DNA of 64,000 nucleotides, taken from positions 1 through 64,000 of the forward strand of contig NZ_JAAIIG010000004.1 of the NCBI RefSeq assembly GCF_012932375.1. Direction: 5' to 3'. The notes under the pieces are model-generated. The model worked only from the letters and a program-made list of their open reading frames with translations. It had not been told where the DNA came from and ran no database searches. A program made the translations under genes and the position numbers. How positions within the stretch are numbered: the first letter of the stretch is position 1; the number at the start of each line of letters is the position of its first letter. This DNA is from Bifidobacterium olomucense. Its GTDB lineage: Bacteria > Actinomycetota > Actinomycetes > Actinomycetales > Bifidobacteriaceae. Below are positions 53,918 through 64,000 of the stretch, piece after piece.

Positions 53918-54376
53918 TCACTGTTCCCTTGCGCGGTCAAGCGCCGTCTGCAAAATCACTACTGCCGACTGCTGATCCACTACCGGCCTATGCTTGTTTG
54001 AGGACCTATGTGCCTCAAACAACTGACGATGCGCACTGACTGTCGTCAATCTCTCATCCACTAATGATACCTGCGGAATCTGGTGTTCCTCCTCATAACT
54101 TTCTTCGCTCTGCGCCTCAAGCCTTTTGCTGAGATTGGCCGCCCATCGACGTGCCTTTTTGGCGCTCTTACCTTCAGTACCGTCCATTTGCAACGGCAGG
54201 CCCACTACAACGTGAGTCACATGCTCGTCTTCTATGACGTCAAGAACCTCATCAATAGCAAAGAAGTAGTCACCGCCGACATGAATATTGCCGGCAGGAT
54301 GTGCAAAAGTAAGCTCCGGGTCGGACAATGCAAGTCCGACCCGGGCATTACCTAGATCAACGCCTAACCAGACCAC
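53918..54376 (-). CDS. ruvX: RuvX/YqgF family protein
   Basis: 152 residues with an RNase H-like fold: GVDLGNARVGLALSD at the N-terminus (first catalytic Asp), HVVVGLPLQMDG in the middle and LVDERLTT with conserved acidic residues. The family acts in 16S rRNA 5' processing or as a Holliday junction resolvase-like nuclease. GTG start, 8 bases after the alaS stop, in the same operon. Confidence 0.92.
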   Translation of the reverse strand: MVWLGVDLGNARVGLALSDPELTFAHPAGNIHVGGDYFFAIDEVLDVIEDEHVTHVVVGLPLQMDGTEGKSAKKARRWAANLSKRLEAQSEESYEEEHQIPQVSLVDERLTTVSAHRQLFEAHRSSNKHRPVVDQQSAVVILQTALDRAREQ

Positions 54377-54384
54377 GGGCTTGG

Positions 54385-57066
54385 TCAGGCCTTCTGCGCC
54401 TCGTGCTTGAGCGCTTCGAGGGCTTCGTCAATCTTTGTGGCATCGGCACCGCCGCCCTGGGCGAAGTCCGGCTTGCCGCCGCCGCCACCGCCGAGGATCT
54501 TGGAGGCTCCACGCACCAGATCGCCAGCCTTGATACCGGCCTTGCGTGCGGCCTCATTGGTAGCCACGGCGACCATCGGCTTGTCATCGGCGGAGACACC
54601 GGCAAGAGCCACTACCGCCGGCGCATCCTCACCGAGCTGGCCGCGCACGTCCAGCACCGTCTTGCGCAGTGCATCGAACGAGCCGAAATGACCCACGTTC
54701 TTGACCGCAGCCTTGACCGGCGCATCGGAATCCTTGGCGGCAGCCACCAGTGCAGGCACAGCCGCAGCAAGCTGGCCCTCATACATGGCAGCAAGACGAC
54801 GATCGGCTTCCTTGAGCTTGGCCAGAAGGGTGTTCACGCGTTCCGCCAGCTCATCGGGGCGAGCATTAAGCTTGTCGGACAGCTGGGAGACCAGCGCATG
54901 CTCACGGGCGTTGAAGTCGTAGGCACCCTGGCCCACGACGGCATCCACACGACGCACACCTTGGCCAATGGACGCCTCGGACAGGATGTTGACCATACCG
55001 ATCTTGCCGACGTGATCAACGTGAGTACCACCGCACAGCTCGCGGCTCCAACCGTCTTCGCCGATGGAGACCACGCGCACGATGTCGCCGTACTTCTCAC
55101 CGAACAGGTGCATGGCACCAAGGGCGATGGCGTCGTCAAACTTCATTTCCTTGGTGGTCACCGCCAGATTGTCGCGCAGCTTGTCGTTTACGCGCTCTTC
55201 GACCGCGGAGATCACGGACTTGGCCGGAGCCTTGGACCACTGGAAGTCGAAACGAAGACGGTTCGGGGCATCTTCGGAACCACGCTGGGTAGCCTGCGGA
55301 CCGAGCTCCTCGCGCAGCGCCTTATGCACCATGTGGGTGGCGGTGTGGGAACGGGCGATGGCGCCACGACGGTTCAGGTCGATGTTGGCGTTCACCTCGG
55401 CACCGACCACCAAGGTGCCTTCGGTCAGACGGCACTGGTGAACGATAAGATCCTTGATCGGCTTCTGCACGTCATCAACTTCAAGCACGGCACCATCGTC
55501 GGAGAGAATCTCGCCCTGATCGGCCAGCTGGCCGCCGGCCTCCGCGTAGAACGGAGTGCGGTCAAGGATGACTTCGATGTTGGCCGGGCCGGTGACTGCG
55601 GGTACGGAACCCTTGCCTTCCTGCATGATGCCGATGACCTTGGCACGGGCGGACATATCGGTGTAACCGAGGAAGTCGATCGGCTTGGCCAAAGTCTTCT
55701 TGAAATCGTCGTAGACAGACAGATCCACGTTGTGACGCTTCTTCAAAGCGTCGGCGCGGGCGCGGGACTTCTGTTCGGCCATCAGTTCACGGAACTTGGC
55801 TTCGTCCACCTTCACACCCTGCTCAGCCGCCATTTCGAGGGTGAGCTCGATCGGGAAGCCATAGGTATCGTGCAGCTTGAACGCGTCTTCACCGGTCACG
55901 GTCGGCTCGGAGGAATCGCTCTTGGCCTTGTTGACGGCAACATCGAGAATGGTGGTACCGGTTTCCAGCGTACGGCGGAAGGCGTCCTCCTCACCATATG
56001 CGGACTCGGACACCTCATGGAAGGTGTCGTTGAGCTCCGGGTAGCTGGCTTCCATCGCAGCCTTGGAGGTCGGGAAGAGGGTCGGCAGCACCGGATCGGT
56101 GACACCGAGCATACGCATGGAACGCACGGTGCGACGCAGCAGACGACGCAGCACGTAGCCACGGCCCACATTGGAGGGACGCACGCCATCGGACATGATC
56201 ATCAGGGCGGAACGCACGTGGTCGGCCACAACGCGGAAACGTACATCGGCGTCCGCATCCTCGCCATACTTCAAACCGGACAGGCGTTCGGCGGCTTCGA
56301 TGACCGGGAAGACCTCGTCAGTCTCGTAGATGTTGTTCTTGCCCTGCATCAGATAGGCAAGACGCTCCAGACCGGCACCGGTATCGATGTTCTTGTTCTC
56401 AAGCTCACCGACGATGTGAAGGTCGGTCTTGGACTTGACGTTGTCGACCTCGTAGTTTTCGAACACGAGGTCCCAAATCTCGATGTAACGGTTTTCGTCG
56501 GCGATCGGACCGCCTTCCTTACCGAATTCGGGGCCGCGATCCACATAGATCTCGGAGCAGGGGCCGCCGGGGCCGGGGCCACCGGTGGTCCAGAAGTTGT
56601 CTTCCATGCCCATCTTTTGAATGTGCTCAGGATCCACGCCCTCATTGATCCACAGGGAGCGGGCCTCGTCGTCATCGGTGAAGGTGGTCATCCACAGCTT
56701 TTCCGGGTCGAAACCATAGCCGCCCTGATCCTGCGGGGTGGTGAGCAGCTCCCATGCGTAATGGATGGCCTCTTCCTTGAAGTAATCACCGAAGGAGAAA
56801 TTGCCGAGCATCTGGAAGAAGGTGCCGTGGCGAGTGGTCTTGCCGACTTCGTCGATATCAAGGGTACGCACGCACTTCTGGTTGGAGGCCATGCGATGCT
56901 TCGGCGGAGTCTGCTCGCCCATCAGATACGGGATAAACGGCACCATGCCTGCGATGGTGAACAGCGTGGTGGGATTCGGGGAGATCAGCGACGCCGAAGG
57001 CACAACAAGATGGTCATGCTTGGCGAAGTAATCGAGGTATCGCTTTGCGATTTCCGCAGTGCGCAT
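54385..57066 (-). CDS. alaS: Alanyl-tRNA synthetase
   Basis: 893 residues. The class II catalytic core is N-terminal ([18 protein letters not shown], then [13 protein letters not shown]). The editing domain has HTATHMVHK and CGGTH zinc-site motifs near residues 590-700. The C-terminal Gly-rich [14 protein letters not shown] is the C-Ala end. The ATG at 57066 has AAGGAG 12 bases upstream. A longer frame to 57153 has no start signal. Confidence 0.96.
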   Translation of the reverse strand: MRTAEIAKRYLDYFAKHDHLVVPSASLISPNPTTLFTIAGMVPFIPYLMGEQTPPKHRMASNQKCVRTLDIDEVGKTTRHGTFFQMLGNFSFGDYFKEEAIHYAWELLTTPQDQGGYGFDPEKLWMTTFTDDDEARSLWINEGVDPEHIQKMGMEDNFWTTGGPGPGGPCSEIYVDRGPEFGKEGGPIADENRYIEIWDLVFENYEVDNVKSKTDLHIVGELENKNIDTGAGLERLAYLMQGKNNIYETDEVFPVIEAAERLSGLKYGEDADADVRFRVVADHVRSALMIMSDGVRPSNVGRGYVLRRLLRRTVRSMRMLGVTDPVLPTLFPTSKAAMEASYPELNDTFHEVSESAYGEEDAFRRTLETGTTILDVAVNKAKSDSSEPTVTGEDAFKLHDTYGFPIELTLEMAAEQGVKVDEAKFRELMAEQKSRARADALKKRHNVDLSVYDDFKKTLAKPIDFLGYTDMSARAKVIGIMQEGKGSVPAVTGPANIEVILDRTPFYAEAGGQLADQGEILSDDGAVLEVDDVQKPIKDLIVHQCRLTEGTLVVGAEVNANIDLNRRGAIARSHTATHMVHKALREELGPQATQRGSEDAPNRLRFDFQWSKAPAKSVISAVEERVNDKLRDNLAVTTKEMKFDDAIALGAMHLFGEKYGDIVRVVSIGEDGWSRELCGGTHVDHVGKIGMVNILSEASIGQGVRRVDAVVGQGAYDFNAREHALVSQLSDKLNARPDELAERVNTLLAKLKEADRRLAAMYEGQLAAAVPALVAAAKDSDAPVKAAVKNVGHFGSFDALRKTVLDVRGQLGEDAPAVVALAGVSADDKPMVAVATNEAARKAGIKAGDLVRGASKILGGGGGGKPDFAQGGGADATKIDEALEALKHEAQKA

Positions 57067-57181
57067 GTCGGGATGTACTCCTTGTTGGTTTTTAGGCACA
57101 ATGGCCCGGTTTGATTTGGGGAAAGAATTGTTCGATTGAGGCGGGATCAACACCGAATTATCGACATCTCAAGCCGATCGG

Positions 57182-57418
57182 CTATCTGGTCCGCTCGATG
57201 TATTGGCGGTTCAGCTCGTCCTCACGGGCTCGACGTATGGTGTTGAATTCGTTGATCAGTCCTTCTAATGTCCTGACCGCGACGTGTTCCTGATCGGGAC
57301 CGAGCAGGAACTGGCGAGCCTTATCCGGCGTATTGGCCTTCACATAGGCCTGTGCCTTGGTGACGGCGACAATACCGACTGCCATTCCGAGCCCGACCCA
57401 GAAGATGCGTTTGAACAT
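57182..57418 (-). CDS. Small membrane-anchored hypothetical protein
   Basis: 78 residues. One N-terminal transmembrane or signal segment (FKRIFWVGLGMAVGIVAVTKA), then a charged helix (LEGLINEFNTIRRARED). The pair with the DUF948-type gene upstream is common before alaS in actinobacteria. AAGGAG lies 5 bases before the ATG, which overlaps the upstream stop (TGATG). Function unknown. Confidence 0.85.
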   Translation of the reverse strand: MFKRIFWVGLGMAVGIVAVTKAQAYVKANTPDKARQFLLGPDQEHVAVRTLEGLINEFNTIRRAREDELNRQYIERTR

Positions 57419-57810
57419 CACTGCTCCTTTACGCTGTCCGAAGCGGTTTTGGCGACGCCTTCGGCGAGGAAGGACTGTGCGGTTGCCTTCAGCGCATATA
57501 CACTGGAGGCAACCTTGATAACGGGCTTGCCAAGGAAGGACCCGTACAGATCGGTCAAAGCTCCAACGTTATTGGCGGTGGTGGAAGCTGCGGCGGATAT
57601 CTTATTGACATCCTCAAGCGACTTGTTGACCTGTCGGACAGTGGTTACGCCTTCGTCCAATGCGGGAATGGCATGCTCACCGGATTCCTTGACGGTCTGC
57701 GCAATCTGATCGAACATCTTGCCCAACCTGATCAGCGGATAGATCATGAATCCGGCCAGTACTGCAAACGCGATGGCCGCGATCAGGCCAGCGATCTCTC
57801 CGACTCCCAT
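57418..57810 (-). CDS. DUF948-like membrane protein
   Basis: 130 residues. An N-terminal transmembrane helix (IAGLIAAIAFAVLAGFMIYPL) is followed by a long amphipathic region (MFDQIAQTVKESGEHAIP, LEDVNKISAAASTTANN) as in DUF948 proteins, which are anchored outside-facing coiled coils with general-stress associations. Coupled to the next small gene and upstream of alaS. Confidence 0.85.
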   Translation of the reverse strand: MGVGEIAGLIAAIAFAVLAGFMIYPLIRLGKMFDQIAQTVKESGEHAIPALDEGVTTVRQVNKSLEDVNKISAAASTTANNVGALTDLYGSFLGKPVIKVASSVYALKATAQSFLAEGVAKTASDSVKEQ

Positions 57811-57939
57811 TGTTGCCTCCTTGAGGTCACATTTACTCGCTTAAGGGTAGCACTCCTCCCCTATTTCCTCGGCATATCACGGTCAAATCCCATGATTGCA
57901 ACCGTTGCCGCGCATCGGCCAGAGCCTTCAGGCATACTG

Positions 57940-58614
57940 TCATTGACCGTATGACACGATGGTCAACGCTTGCGCGAACGGCTTGTCGGTATCGAAATCG
58001 ATACGAGTGACCGATCCATTGGCCGGACGCACGCTCAGATCAAGATCAGGACCACCGAACCGATGGCCGAGGCTCAGCAGGGTATTGCCGTGCGAGATCT
58101 GCAGCACATCGTCACCATCCTTGAGTATCGGATTTGCTGCGATCAAGGCAAACGCACCTTCCACGCGAGCCCAGTACTCCTCATCAGATTCCGCGTCATG
58201 GAATGGATCGGCTTCCTTAAGAAAATCGCGGGAAGCCGACAGACCGAATTTCTCCACGATCTCGTTGTAGGTCTTGGCTCCGTGAGGGGCACCGGCGGCA
58301 TACCAAGCCATGGCCATATCAAGACCTTCGTAATAACCATAGAACTGCTCGCGAAGATGCATGTCAGCGATCAGGTCCGGCCGCGGATTGCCGGCGGTCT
58401 CATTGATATCGAGAATCGTCTGTGCCGTCTGCTGCGCACGAGTGGTATCCGAACAATAGGCTGCTGCAAAACGAATCTGCTTGAGACGCTCTCCGGCTTT
58501 GACGGCATCGGCAATGCCGGATTCGGTCAGCGGCGAATTGGACCATCCCTGAAGACGGTTGTAGCGGTTGAAGTACGTCTGTCCGTGACGGACCAGATGA
58601 AGATGAAGCATCAT
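57940..58614 (-). CDS. Histidine phosphatase family protein
   Basis: 224 residues of the phosphoglycerate mutase-like superfamily. The phospho-His motif LVRHGQTYFN is at residues 7-16, with a second-site SDTTRAQQTA and the C-terminal catalytic QISHGNTLL. The family includes small-molecule and sugar phosphate phosphatases. The substrate cannot be read from the sequence. Divergent from the acyltransferase gene. Confidence 0.9.
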   Translation of the reverse strand: MMLHLHLVRHGQTYFNRYNRLQGWSNSPLTESGIADAVKAGERLKQIRFAAAYCSDTTRAQQTAQTILDINETAGNPRPDLIADMHLREQFYGYYEGLDMAMAWYAAGAPHGAKTYNEIVEKFGLSASRDFLKEADPFHDAESDEEYWARVEGAFALIAANPILKDGDDVLQISHGNTLLSLGHRFGGPDLDLSVRPANGSVTRIDFDTDKPFAQALTIVSYGQ

Positions 58615-58700
58615 GTTTTCTGATTATGCACCATCGCGCGGGTTTTAGCACACGGAATACGACGTTTGGAGGATACTTTTCGAGAGTATTTTACGGTGCT

Positions 58701-60701
58701 ATGAGCACACCAGCCGTTGATCCGACATCGCGAACCGCATCGATTGCCTCCCCTGCCAGCACCGCATCATCCACGCGGCGTCCGGTTCATTGGAAAGGTA
58801 TCGACGGGCTCCGTGCACTAGCCATCCTTGGCGTTATCGCCTTCCATACGCGTCCCTCCCTGTTGCAAGGCGGTTTCATCGGAGTCACATTGTTTTTCGT
58901 CATCACCGGTTTTCTGGCCACACGATCGGTGATGAACGCTGTAGATGCGACAGGTACTTTTGATTATGGGCGGTATCTGATCAAACGCATCACACGCATC
59001 TGGCCCGTATTGCTCTCGACCATAGCCATAGTGCCGTGGTTGGCCTGGTTATTTGCGCCCAGCCTTTTGATCAAAATCGTCTCGGATGCGCTACCCAGCG
59101 CGTTATTCGCCAGCAACTGGGTATACATCTTTCGTAAGGTCCCCTATTTTCAGGCTGCGGGACTGCCATCCCCTTTGACCCACCTCTGGTTTCTAAGCGT
59201 GACGATGCAGTTTTATGTGATCTGGCCCTTCGCGATATGGGCATTGGCAAGAATCACCCGATCCAAATGGATACGTTCGCTGGTTGTCATAATCGTCATG
59301 CTGAGTTCGGCCACCGCCATGTACCTGTTGTTTGACCCATCCAGCACCTCCCGCGTCTATTACGGTACCGACACCCGTTTGGCCGAGCTTGCGGCAGGCG
59401 GATTGCTGGCCATATGGACGACTTCATCGAACACGACCAGGCATCACGATATCTCAGCAGGTTGCGGACAATCACGGATACCCGTCATCATCCGCAACCT
59501 GGTTGGAGGCTTGGCACTGGCAGCCATCTTGGCGAGCTTTTGGTTTGCGAACGGATACGTCGCATACATGTATCAGGGCGGCTATCTGATCGCCGCCTTG
59601 GTCTGCCTTGCTGCTTTGGCCTGTGCGATGGACGACCGTTCAGTATGGCCGAAGATATTGGGATGCGTACCGTTGCGATATGTCGGTTCGCGTTCGTTCT
59701 CGCTGTATGTCATGCATTATCCGTTGTTGCAATTCATGAACCCGGCGACGCGCACCCAACCGTTGCCATGGTGGGGTTGGCTGGCAGAGACGGCCGTCAT
59801 TCTCGTGGCGTCTGAGCTCTTCTATCGGTTGGTTGAGGCCGTTCGTACGCCAATGCTCTTGCCACGCAGCCATCATGCCGCAGCTGTACAGATACCACGG
59901 TCCGGCTTACGGCCAGCGTCATGGGTGTTGTCCTCCATTGCAGTGCTCACTGTGGTCGCGCTGGCTTGGGCGCCGGTCGATTGGCAAGGCATCGCTCAGA
60001 CTCGCGCCGTGCAGCTTCGTCCGGAGTTGGCGAACACCGCACGATCAGTCAAGCCTCGGCACCCAGCTCCGTCCACCGCGCCCCGAAGCGAAGCCCCATC
60101 ATCATCCGGCACCGATGGCGACCAAAGCCCTGTGCAACCGGCAGCTCCGGCCATCAAACCTATAGCGGAAAAGGTACCGAACAATTTGGATATCACCCGC
60201 TATACATATGATCCCGCCACGGAAAGCTGCAGTGCCGATATGATGATGATCGGCGATTCGGTAACCTCCGGCACCTCGGACGCCATCCAAGCGGCATTTC
60301 CCAACGCTTTCATCGACGGCCATCCCAATCGTCAACTGTCGCAGGCCACCGATGTATTGCAGCAGGATACCGCCAGCGGACATACCGGCAGCGTAATGGT
60401 GTTTGGTCTGGGAACCAACGGGGTCATCGACAGCGAGGAGCAAGTACAACAACTCATCGATCTGACGGACGGCAAGCCGACATACTTCATCACCATCCGA
60501 ATGCCTTATCCATGGCAGGAGAACAATAACAACACCATGCTTCGCAAGGCGGCCAGCAAGAATCCGAATGTGGGCATCATCGACTGGCACGCCTACAGCG
60601 AGGGACATCCTGAATTTCTTAATGACGATGGCATACACCCGACCATGACCGGCGCATATGCCTATGCCACGATGATTCGCCAAGCTGTATGCGGCCAATA
60701 A
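58701..60701 (+). CDS. OatA-like acyltransferase with SGNH domain
   Basis: 666 residues. After a short Ser/Thr/Ala-rich start comes an acyltransferase-3 membrane domain (GIDGLRALAILGVIAFHT, about ten spans to residue 430). An extracellular linker rich in Pro/Ser follows, then an SGNH hydrolase-like domain with GDSVTSGTSD and DGIHPTMTGA catalytic motifs. This is the layout of OatA-type enzymes that O-acetylate peptidoglycan or other wall glycans. The start at 58701 lacks a strong ribosome binding site, and an upstream in-frame ATG at 58626 is possible. Confidence 0.88.
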   Translation: MSTPAVDPTSRTASIASPASTASSTRRPVHWKGIDGLRALAILGVIAFHTRPSLLQGGFIGVTLFFVITGFLATRSVMNAVDATGTFDYGRYLIKRITRIWPVLLSTIAIVPWLAWLFAPSLLIKIVSDALPSALFASNWVYIFRKVPYFQAAGLPSPLTHLWFLSVTMQFYVIWPFAIWALARITRSKWIRSLVVIIVMLSSATAMYLLFDPSSTSRVYYGTDTRLAELAAGGLLAIWTTSSNTTRHHDISAGCGQSRIPVIIRNLVGGLALAAILASFWFANGYVAYMYQGGYLIAALVCLAALACAMDDRSVWPKILGCVPLRYVGSRSFSLYVMHYPLLQFMNPATRTQPLPWWGWLAETAVILVASELFYRLVEAVRTPMLLPRSHHAAAVQIPRSGLRPASWVLSSIAVLTVVALAWAPVDWQGIAQTRAVQLRPELANTARSVKPRHPAPSTAPRSEAPSSSGTDGDQSPVQPAAPAIKPIAEKVPNNLDITRYTYDPATESCSADMMMIGDSVTSGTSDAIQAAFPNAFIDGHPNRQLSQATDVLQQDTASGHTGSVMVFGLGTNGVIDSEEQVQQLIDLTDGKPTYFITIRMPYPWQENNNNTMLRKAASKNPNVGIIDWHAYSEGHPEFLNDDGIHPTMTGAYAYATMIRQAVCGQ

Positions 60702-60831
60702 CCATAACGCATACGACTACGACACATACGGCAAGATCAACGTTGCCGGGTATGTCCTGTCCGGCAATGACGGGCCTCCATCTGGCCAATTGGCTAGGTG
60801 AAGTTTGTTGCGGAATGTTGCGGAATGAGCA

Positions 60832-61716
60832 TCAGAGGCCCTTCGTGACCACCTCCACAGCCTCATCCGGGTCGTCCGTCAACGTCACGAGATGCGGGTC
60901 GATGGAGGAAATCATGCCGTGATCGCTTACAGGCCCACGAAGCCAGTCGAAAAGCCCTTGCCAGTAGGCTTTATCGAACAATACGACCGGCATGTCCGCC
61001 ACCTTGTGGGTCTGCACCAATGTCAATAATTCGAACATCTCGTCCAGCGTGCCGAAACCTCCCGGGCAGACGATCACGCCGGAGGAATACTTGACGAACA
61101 TGGTCTTTCTCACGAAGAAGTATCGGAAACTCATTCCGAGGTTCACCCACTGGTTCAACCCCTGTTCGTGTGGTAGCTCGATGCCCAATCCCACCGATTT
61201 GCCGCCTGCGAGCGCTGCTCCCCTATTGGCTGCTTCCATAACGCCCGGTCCGCCGCCGGTAATGACGGCAATGTTGCGCTTGGCGATCAGGCTTCCCATA
61301 CGACGTGCCGCTTTGTATATCGGATCGGTGCGCTCAGTCCGTGCCGATCCAAAGATGGAAACCGCGGGACCGAGTTCGGCGAGCGCGCCGAAGCCATCCA
61401 CGAATTCGGATTGGATGCGCAATACCCGCCATGGGTCCATATGCAGCCAGTCGGTGTCGGCGTCGGCCTTCAGCAGATTGGCGGTGGTGTTGTCGGTCGG
61501 AATCATCGGACCACGCAAGATCACCGGGCCACGGTGATAGGTGTCGCCCAGTGGTGAGGCGTCCTGCACGTTCTCGATCACCGTTTCGTTGAGATCCTCA
61601 GTATCGACTGATATATCGGTCTGAGCCTTATCCGCTACAGACGCAGTCTGCTGTATTTTTTTAGTGTCCTGCTGCTTATCGCCGTTCTTTTTTGCTTTCT
61701 TCTGCTTCTTGGCCAT
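60832..61716 (-). CDS. LOG/TIGR00730-family protein
   Basis: 294 residues. An N-terminal charged, Lys/Gln-rich tail of about 70 residues precedes the Rossmann-like domain with FGSARTERTDP, GGGPGVMEAANRGA and PGGFGTLDEMFE, the nucleotide-binding signature of LOG (cytokinin-type phosphoribohydrolase) and related lysine-decarboxylase-annotated proteins. Real activity is probably nucleotide 5'-monophosphate phosphoribohydrolase. The ATG at 61716 has AAGGAG 6 bases upstream. The long tail is unusual. Confidence 0.88.
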   Translation of the reverse strand: MAKKQKKAKKNGDKQQDTKKIQQTASVADKAQTDISVDTEDLNETVIENVQDASPLGDTYHRGPVILRGPMIPTDNTTANLLKADADTDWLHMDPWRVLRIQSEFVDGFGALAELGPAVSIFGSARTERTDPIYKAARRMGSLIAKRNIAVITGGGPGVMEAANRGAALAGGKSVGLGIELPHEQGLNQWVNLGMSFRYFFVRKTMFVKYSSGVIVCPGGFGTLDEMFELLTLVQTHKVADMPVVLFDKAYWQGLFDWLRGPVSDHGMISSIDPHLVTLTDDPDEAVEVVTKGL

Positions 61717-61787
61717 GACCGTCTCCTTGGACATCTGACTATCATCTGACTATTGGTTAAGCCTCATCACAGCAATGCCATCGCTGA

Positions 61788-63074
61788 TCACCGTGGTTCA
61801 CCGGCATGTGTTGTCCTCGCGAATTTCTTGGATTGACGATTGAGCAGTACGCCGGAAATGCACGCGGAGATCAGAGAGCCTACCAATACGCCGAATCTGG
61901 CCTCGGCGGACAGCTCCGCATTCGAGTAGGCCAAGGACGCGATGAGGAAGGATACGGTGAATCCGATGCCGCAGGCGCATGCGGTGGGAATCATATCGCG
62001 TACGGTGAGGCCTTTGGCCATCTTCAATCCGCCGATATGTGTGGACACCCAAGCCGTGGCGATGATACCCAACGGTTTGCCGATCACCAATGCCACAATC
62101 AAGGCGATAACCAGCGGCGACATCATCAGTGCAGGAGTGAGTTCGGCGAAATGCACTCCTGTCGCGAACAGCGCGAAAACCGGTAAGGCAAGCAGTGCGG
62201 AGAACGGTTGGAGCTTGGAAGCATACCGTTCGGCGCGCGGAGTGAGTTCACCATGTATCTCGCGCGCGGGCGTAGACAGTCCCACCAGAACGCCGGCCAA
62301 TGTGGGATGTATGCCGGCTTCGAACATCATCACCCATGCCAGAAGTCCCACAATGGCGACTGCCGGCCATGGCACTTTCTTCATTCGCACCAGATGCGCC
62401 CAGATCAGCGCACAGACCGCAATGCCGATGAACCAATACCACGCGTTGACCGAGGAGAAGAACACAGCGATCAGAATAATGGCCAGCAGATCATCCACGG
62501 TGGCGAGCGTCAGCAGAAAAGCGCGAATCGAACCGGGCAGGCCTTTGGCGAACAGAGCAAGCACCGCCAGAGAAAACGCGATATCCGTGGCGGTGGGAAC
62601 AGCCCACCCGTGTGCGAGATCAGCAAAAGGAATGACACTGCCCGTAGTGGTAAGCACCACGCTTCCCGCGTTTCCCGGCCCATATGCGGAAAACAGGGCT
62701 GCAACGGCTATGAACAATATCGGAGGAGCCATCATGCCTCCCACCGCGCACAGCATGGGCACGGCGGCGGCCTTCGGGTTAGACAGGGACCCGGTGGTGA
62801 GTTCTTGCCTGAGCTCCAAACCGACGGTCAGGAAAAAGATGGTCAGTAATCCGTCTTGGGCCCAATGACCGATCGGCAAGTTGATATTGGTATACGGAAT
62901 ACCGATATACGTTTCCGCTATGTTTTCGAACAGGTGGTAGGTCAACGGCAGATTCGCCGCTATCAGTCCGACAAACGCACAGCTCAGCATGATGAGTCCG
63001 GAGGCTCGGTCGGAGGCGGCGAGCCTTGTGATAGACGCCCATACGCCTCGTTGTGTACCGGTGGCCTGTGCCAT
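61788..63074 (-). CDS. nhaA: Na+/H+ antiporter NhaA
   Basis: 428 residues, about 11-12 transmembrane helices. The ion-binding pair of Asp is in LATVDDLLAIIL (about residue 170), with the TATDIAFSLAVLALF segment before it and GLELRQEL near residue 83. It exchanges Na+ for protons across the membrane, helping pH and salt tolerance. Monocistronic, with LOG and aminotransferase genes on both sides on the same strand. Confidence 0.95.
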   Translation of the reverse strand: MAQATGTQRGVWASITRLAASDRASGLIMLSCAFVGLIAANLPLTYHLFENIAETYIGIPYTNINLPIGHWAQDGLLTIFFLTVGLELRQELTTGSLSNPKAAAVPMLCAVGGMMAPPILFIAVAALFSAYGPGNAGSVVLTTTGSVIPFADLAHGWAVPTATDIAFSLAVLALFAKGLPGSIRAFLLTLATVDDLLAIILIAVFFSSVNAWYWFIGIAVCALIWAHLVRMKKVPWPAVAIVGLLAWVMMFEAGIHPTLAGVLVGLSTPAREIHGELTPRAERYASKLQPFSALLALPVFALFATGVHFAELTPALMMSPLVIALIVALVIGKPLGIIATAWVSTHIGGLKMAKGLTVRDMIPTACACGIGFTVSFLIASLAYSNAELSAEARFGVLVGSLISACISGVLLNRQSKKFARTTHAGEPR

Positions 63075-63187
63075 CGCCGCTCCTTCCGACTGCTTGCGTT
63101 CCCCTGGGACTGCCTATCCATAGTACGTCAGCGACAGCGGATGGTTATGCCGGGGGCTGAGCGCTAGCCTCCCGACGTGATTCCCGA

Positions 63188-64000
63188 CTATTTTCTGTCG
63201 GCTAACGCGCTTTCCATGTTGTTCAGTACACGTTTCAGCAAAGCCGTAGGACACGCGAGATTGATACGTTCAAAATAGTCGCCGGAACGCCCGAACAGCG
63301 AACCTTCATCGAACCAGACACGGGCTTTGAGGCGCATGAAGTCCCGCAATGCATCAGGCGTTTCAAATCCGAGTCCACGGCAGTCCAGCCATGCCAAATA
63401 TGTGCCTTCCGGCTCGATAAGGCGCAAGCCATCCACACGAGCGGCAAAATCCCGTACACAGGAAAGATTGCGTTCAAGCACCGTCATCAGCTCGTTCAGC
63501 CAACCTTCGGCATCATTGTAAGCGGCTTGACATGCCACAAGTCCGAAATGGCTGACAGTGAGACCGGCGATATTCTCTGCCGCCACGTCAAATCGGCACT
63601 TCAGCGATGGGTCGGGGATGATCACGTTCGAACACAGCAGGCCCGCCAAGTTGAATGTCTTGGTGGGTGCGGTGAACTCGAACAGATGCGAATGATATTG
63701 TTCTCCCAATGTGCCGAACATCGTAACCGGATGTCCCGGGTATGCGAAGTCGGCATGAATTTCATCGCACAACAGATACACGTCATGTTTCAGACAGATA
63801 TCACCGATGCGGCGCAATTCCCGCTCGCTCCACACACGGCCGACCGGATTGTGCGGATTGCACAGCATCATGGCCGTGCAACGGGGATCAGCGGCTTTGG
63901 CTTCCAGGTCATCAAAATCGATCGCATAACGGCCTGCCGCCTCATCCAGCACCAATTCATTGTCCAGAATAGTCAGACCATTGTGCTCAGCGGCAAACGT
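63188..64000 (-). CDS. MalY/PatB-type aminotransferase (C-terminal part)
   Basis: The frame is open to the window end, so the N-terminus is missing here only because of the cut. Fold-type I PLP enzyme: MMLCNPHNPVGRVW, LLCDEIHADFAYPG with the PLP Asp, and TAPTKTFNLAGL with the PLP Lys. This set is that of MalY/PatB cystathionine beta-lyases, which split cystathionine to homocysteine, pyruvate and ammonia. Confidence 0.92.
   Translation of the reverse strand, partial: TFAAEHNGLTILDNELVLDEAAGRYAIDFDDLEAKAADPRCTAMMLCNPHNPVGRVWSERELRRIGDICLKHDVYLLCDEIHADFAYPGHPVTMFGTLGEQYHSHLFEFTAPTKTFNLAGLLCSNVIIPDPSLKCRFDVAAENIAGLTVSHFGLVACQAAYNDAEGWLNELMTVLERNLSCVRDFAARVDGLRLIEPEGTYLAWLDCRGLGFETPDALRDFMRLKARVWFDEGSLFGRSGDYFERINLACPTALLKRVLNNMESALADRK

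Noticed and set aside
54328-57114. A 928-codon plus-strand frame opposite alaS
   Set aside because: It is the exact antisense of the alanyl-tRNA synthetase gene with its motifs. Long antisense frames are common in high-GC genes.
60806-60825. A 10-bp tandem repeat just after the LOG-family gene
   Set aside because: Only two short copies in a non-coding gap, and nothing suggests function.
1-64000. CRISPR array
   Set aside because: No regularly spaced direct repeats with unique spacers were seen. The repeats found are coding or short tandem copies.

Overview
The window reads as a Bifidobacterium chromosome carrying a siphophage-type prophage. The evidence for the host is the high GC content, the fused shikimate kinase/3-dehydroquinate synthase with aroC directly upstream, the three-part pyridine nucleotide transhydrogenase, and the mannoside-utilisation genes under a LacI regulator. 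The exact species cannot be read from the sequence.

Positions 1 to about 31.5 kb are phage. The first kilobase has almost no coding capacity and holds a palindromic operator-like site and an alternating purine-pyrimidine tract. It is followed by five phage tRNA genes (Ser-GCT, Tyr-GTA, Ser-CGA, Trp-CCA, Thr-CGT). From 2.06 to 28.56 kb a tightly packed plus-strand late operon runs in the usual order: HNH nuclease, zinc protein, small and large terminase, portal, MuF-like protein, scaffold, head fibre, capsid, connector genes, major tail protein with an Ig-like extension, tail chaperones, tape measure, baseplate and fibre genes, endolysin and holin. It ends at a strong terminator. The tail chaperones carry a textbook -1 frameshift site. 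The Ig extension also appears to need a -1 shift, and the endolysin has a strong internal start for its C-terminal half. Three overlapping minus-strand genes (29.5 to 31.5 kb) end in a tyrosine integrase. They may be the phage's own integration module or a neighbouring integrative element. The repressor, replication genes and left prophage end lie outside the window.

From about 31.9 kb the sequence is host. It holds ilvE, ribosomal protein L25 (rplY), an alpha/beta hydrolase, and a mannoside locus (AGE-family epimerase remnant, LacI regulator, GH2 beta-mannosidase) linked by two near-identical operators. This locus is visibly eroded. The epimerase lacks its N-terminus, a Fic gene lacks its N-terminus, and an IS3 element sits between a remnant of an ABC transporter ATPase and a remnant of a sialate O-acetylesterase-like gene.

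From 43 kb on the genes look intact. They are the pnt transhydrogenase operon, an acyl-CoA synthetase behind tandem palindromes, the shikimate genes aroC-aroKB-aroQ, a prepilin peptidase, the string alaS-ruvX-mltG (apparently one minus-strand operon with two small membrane proteins upstream), a histidine phosphatase, an OatA-like acyltransferase with an SGNH domain, a LOG-family protein, the NhaA antiporter and the C-terminal part of a MalY/PatB aminotransferase cut by the window end.
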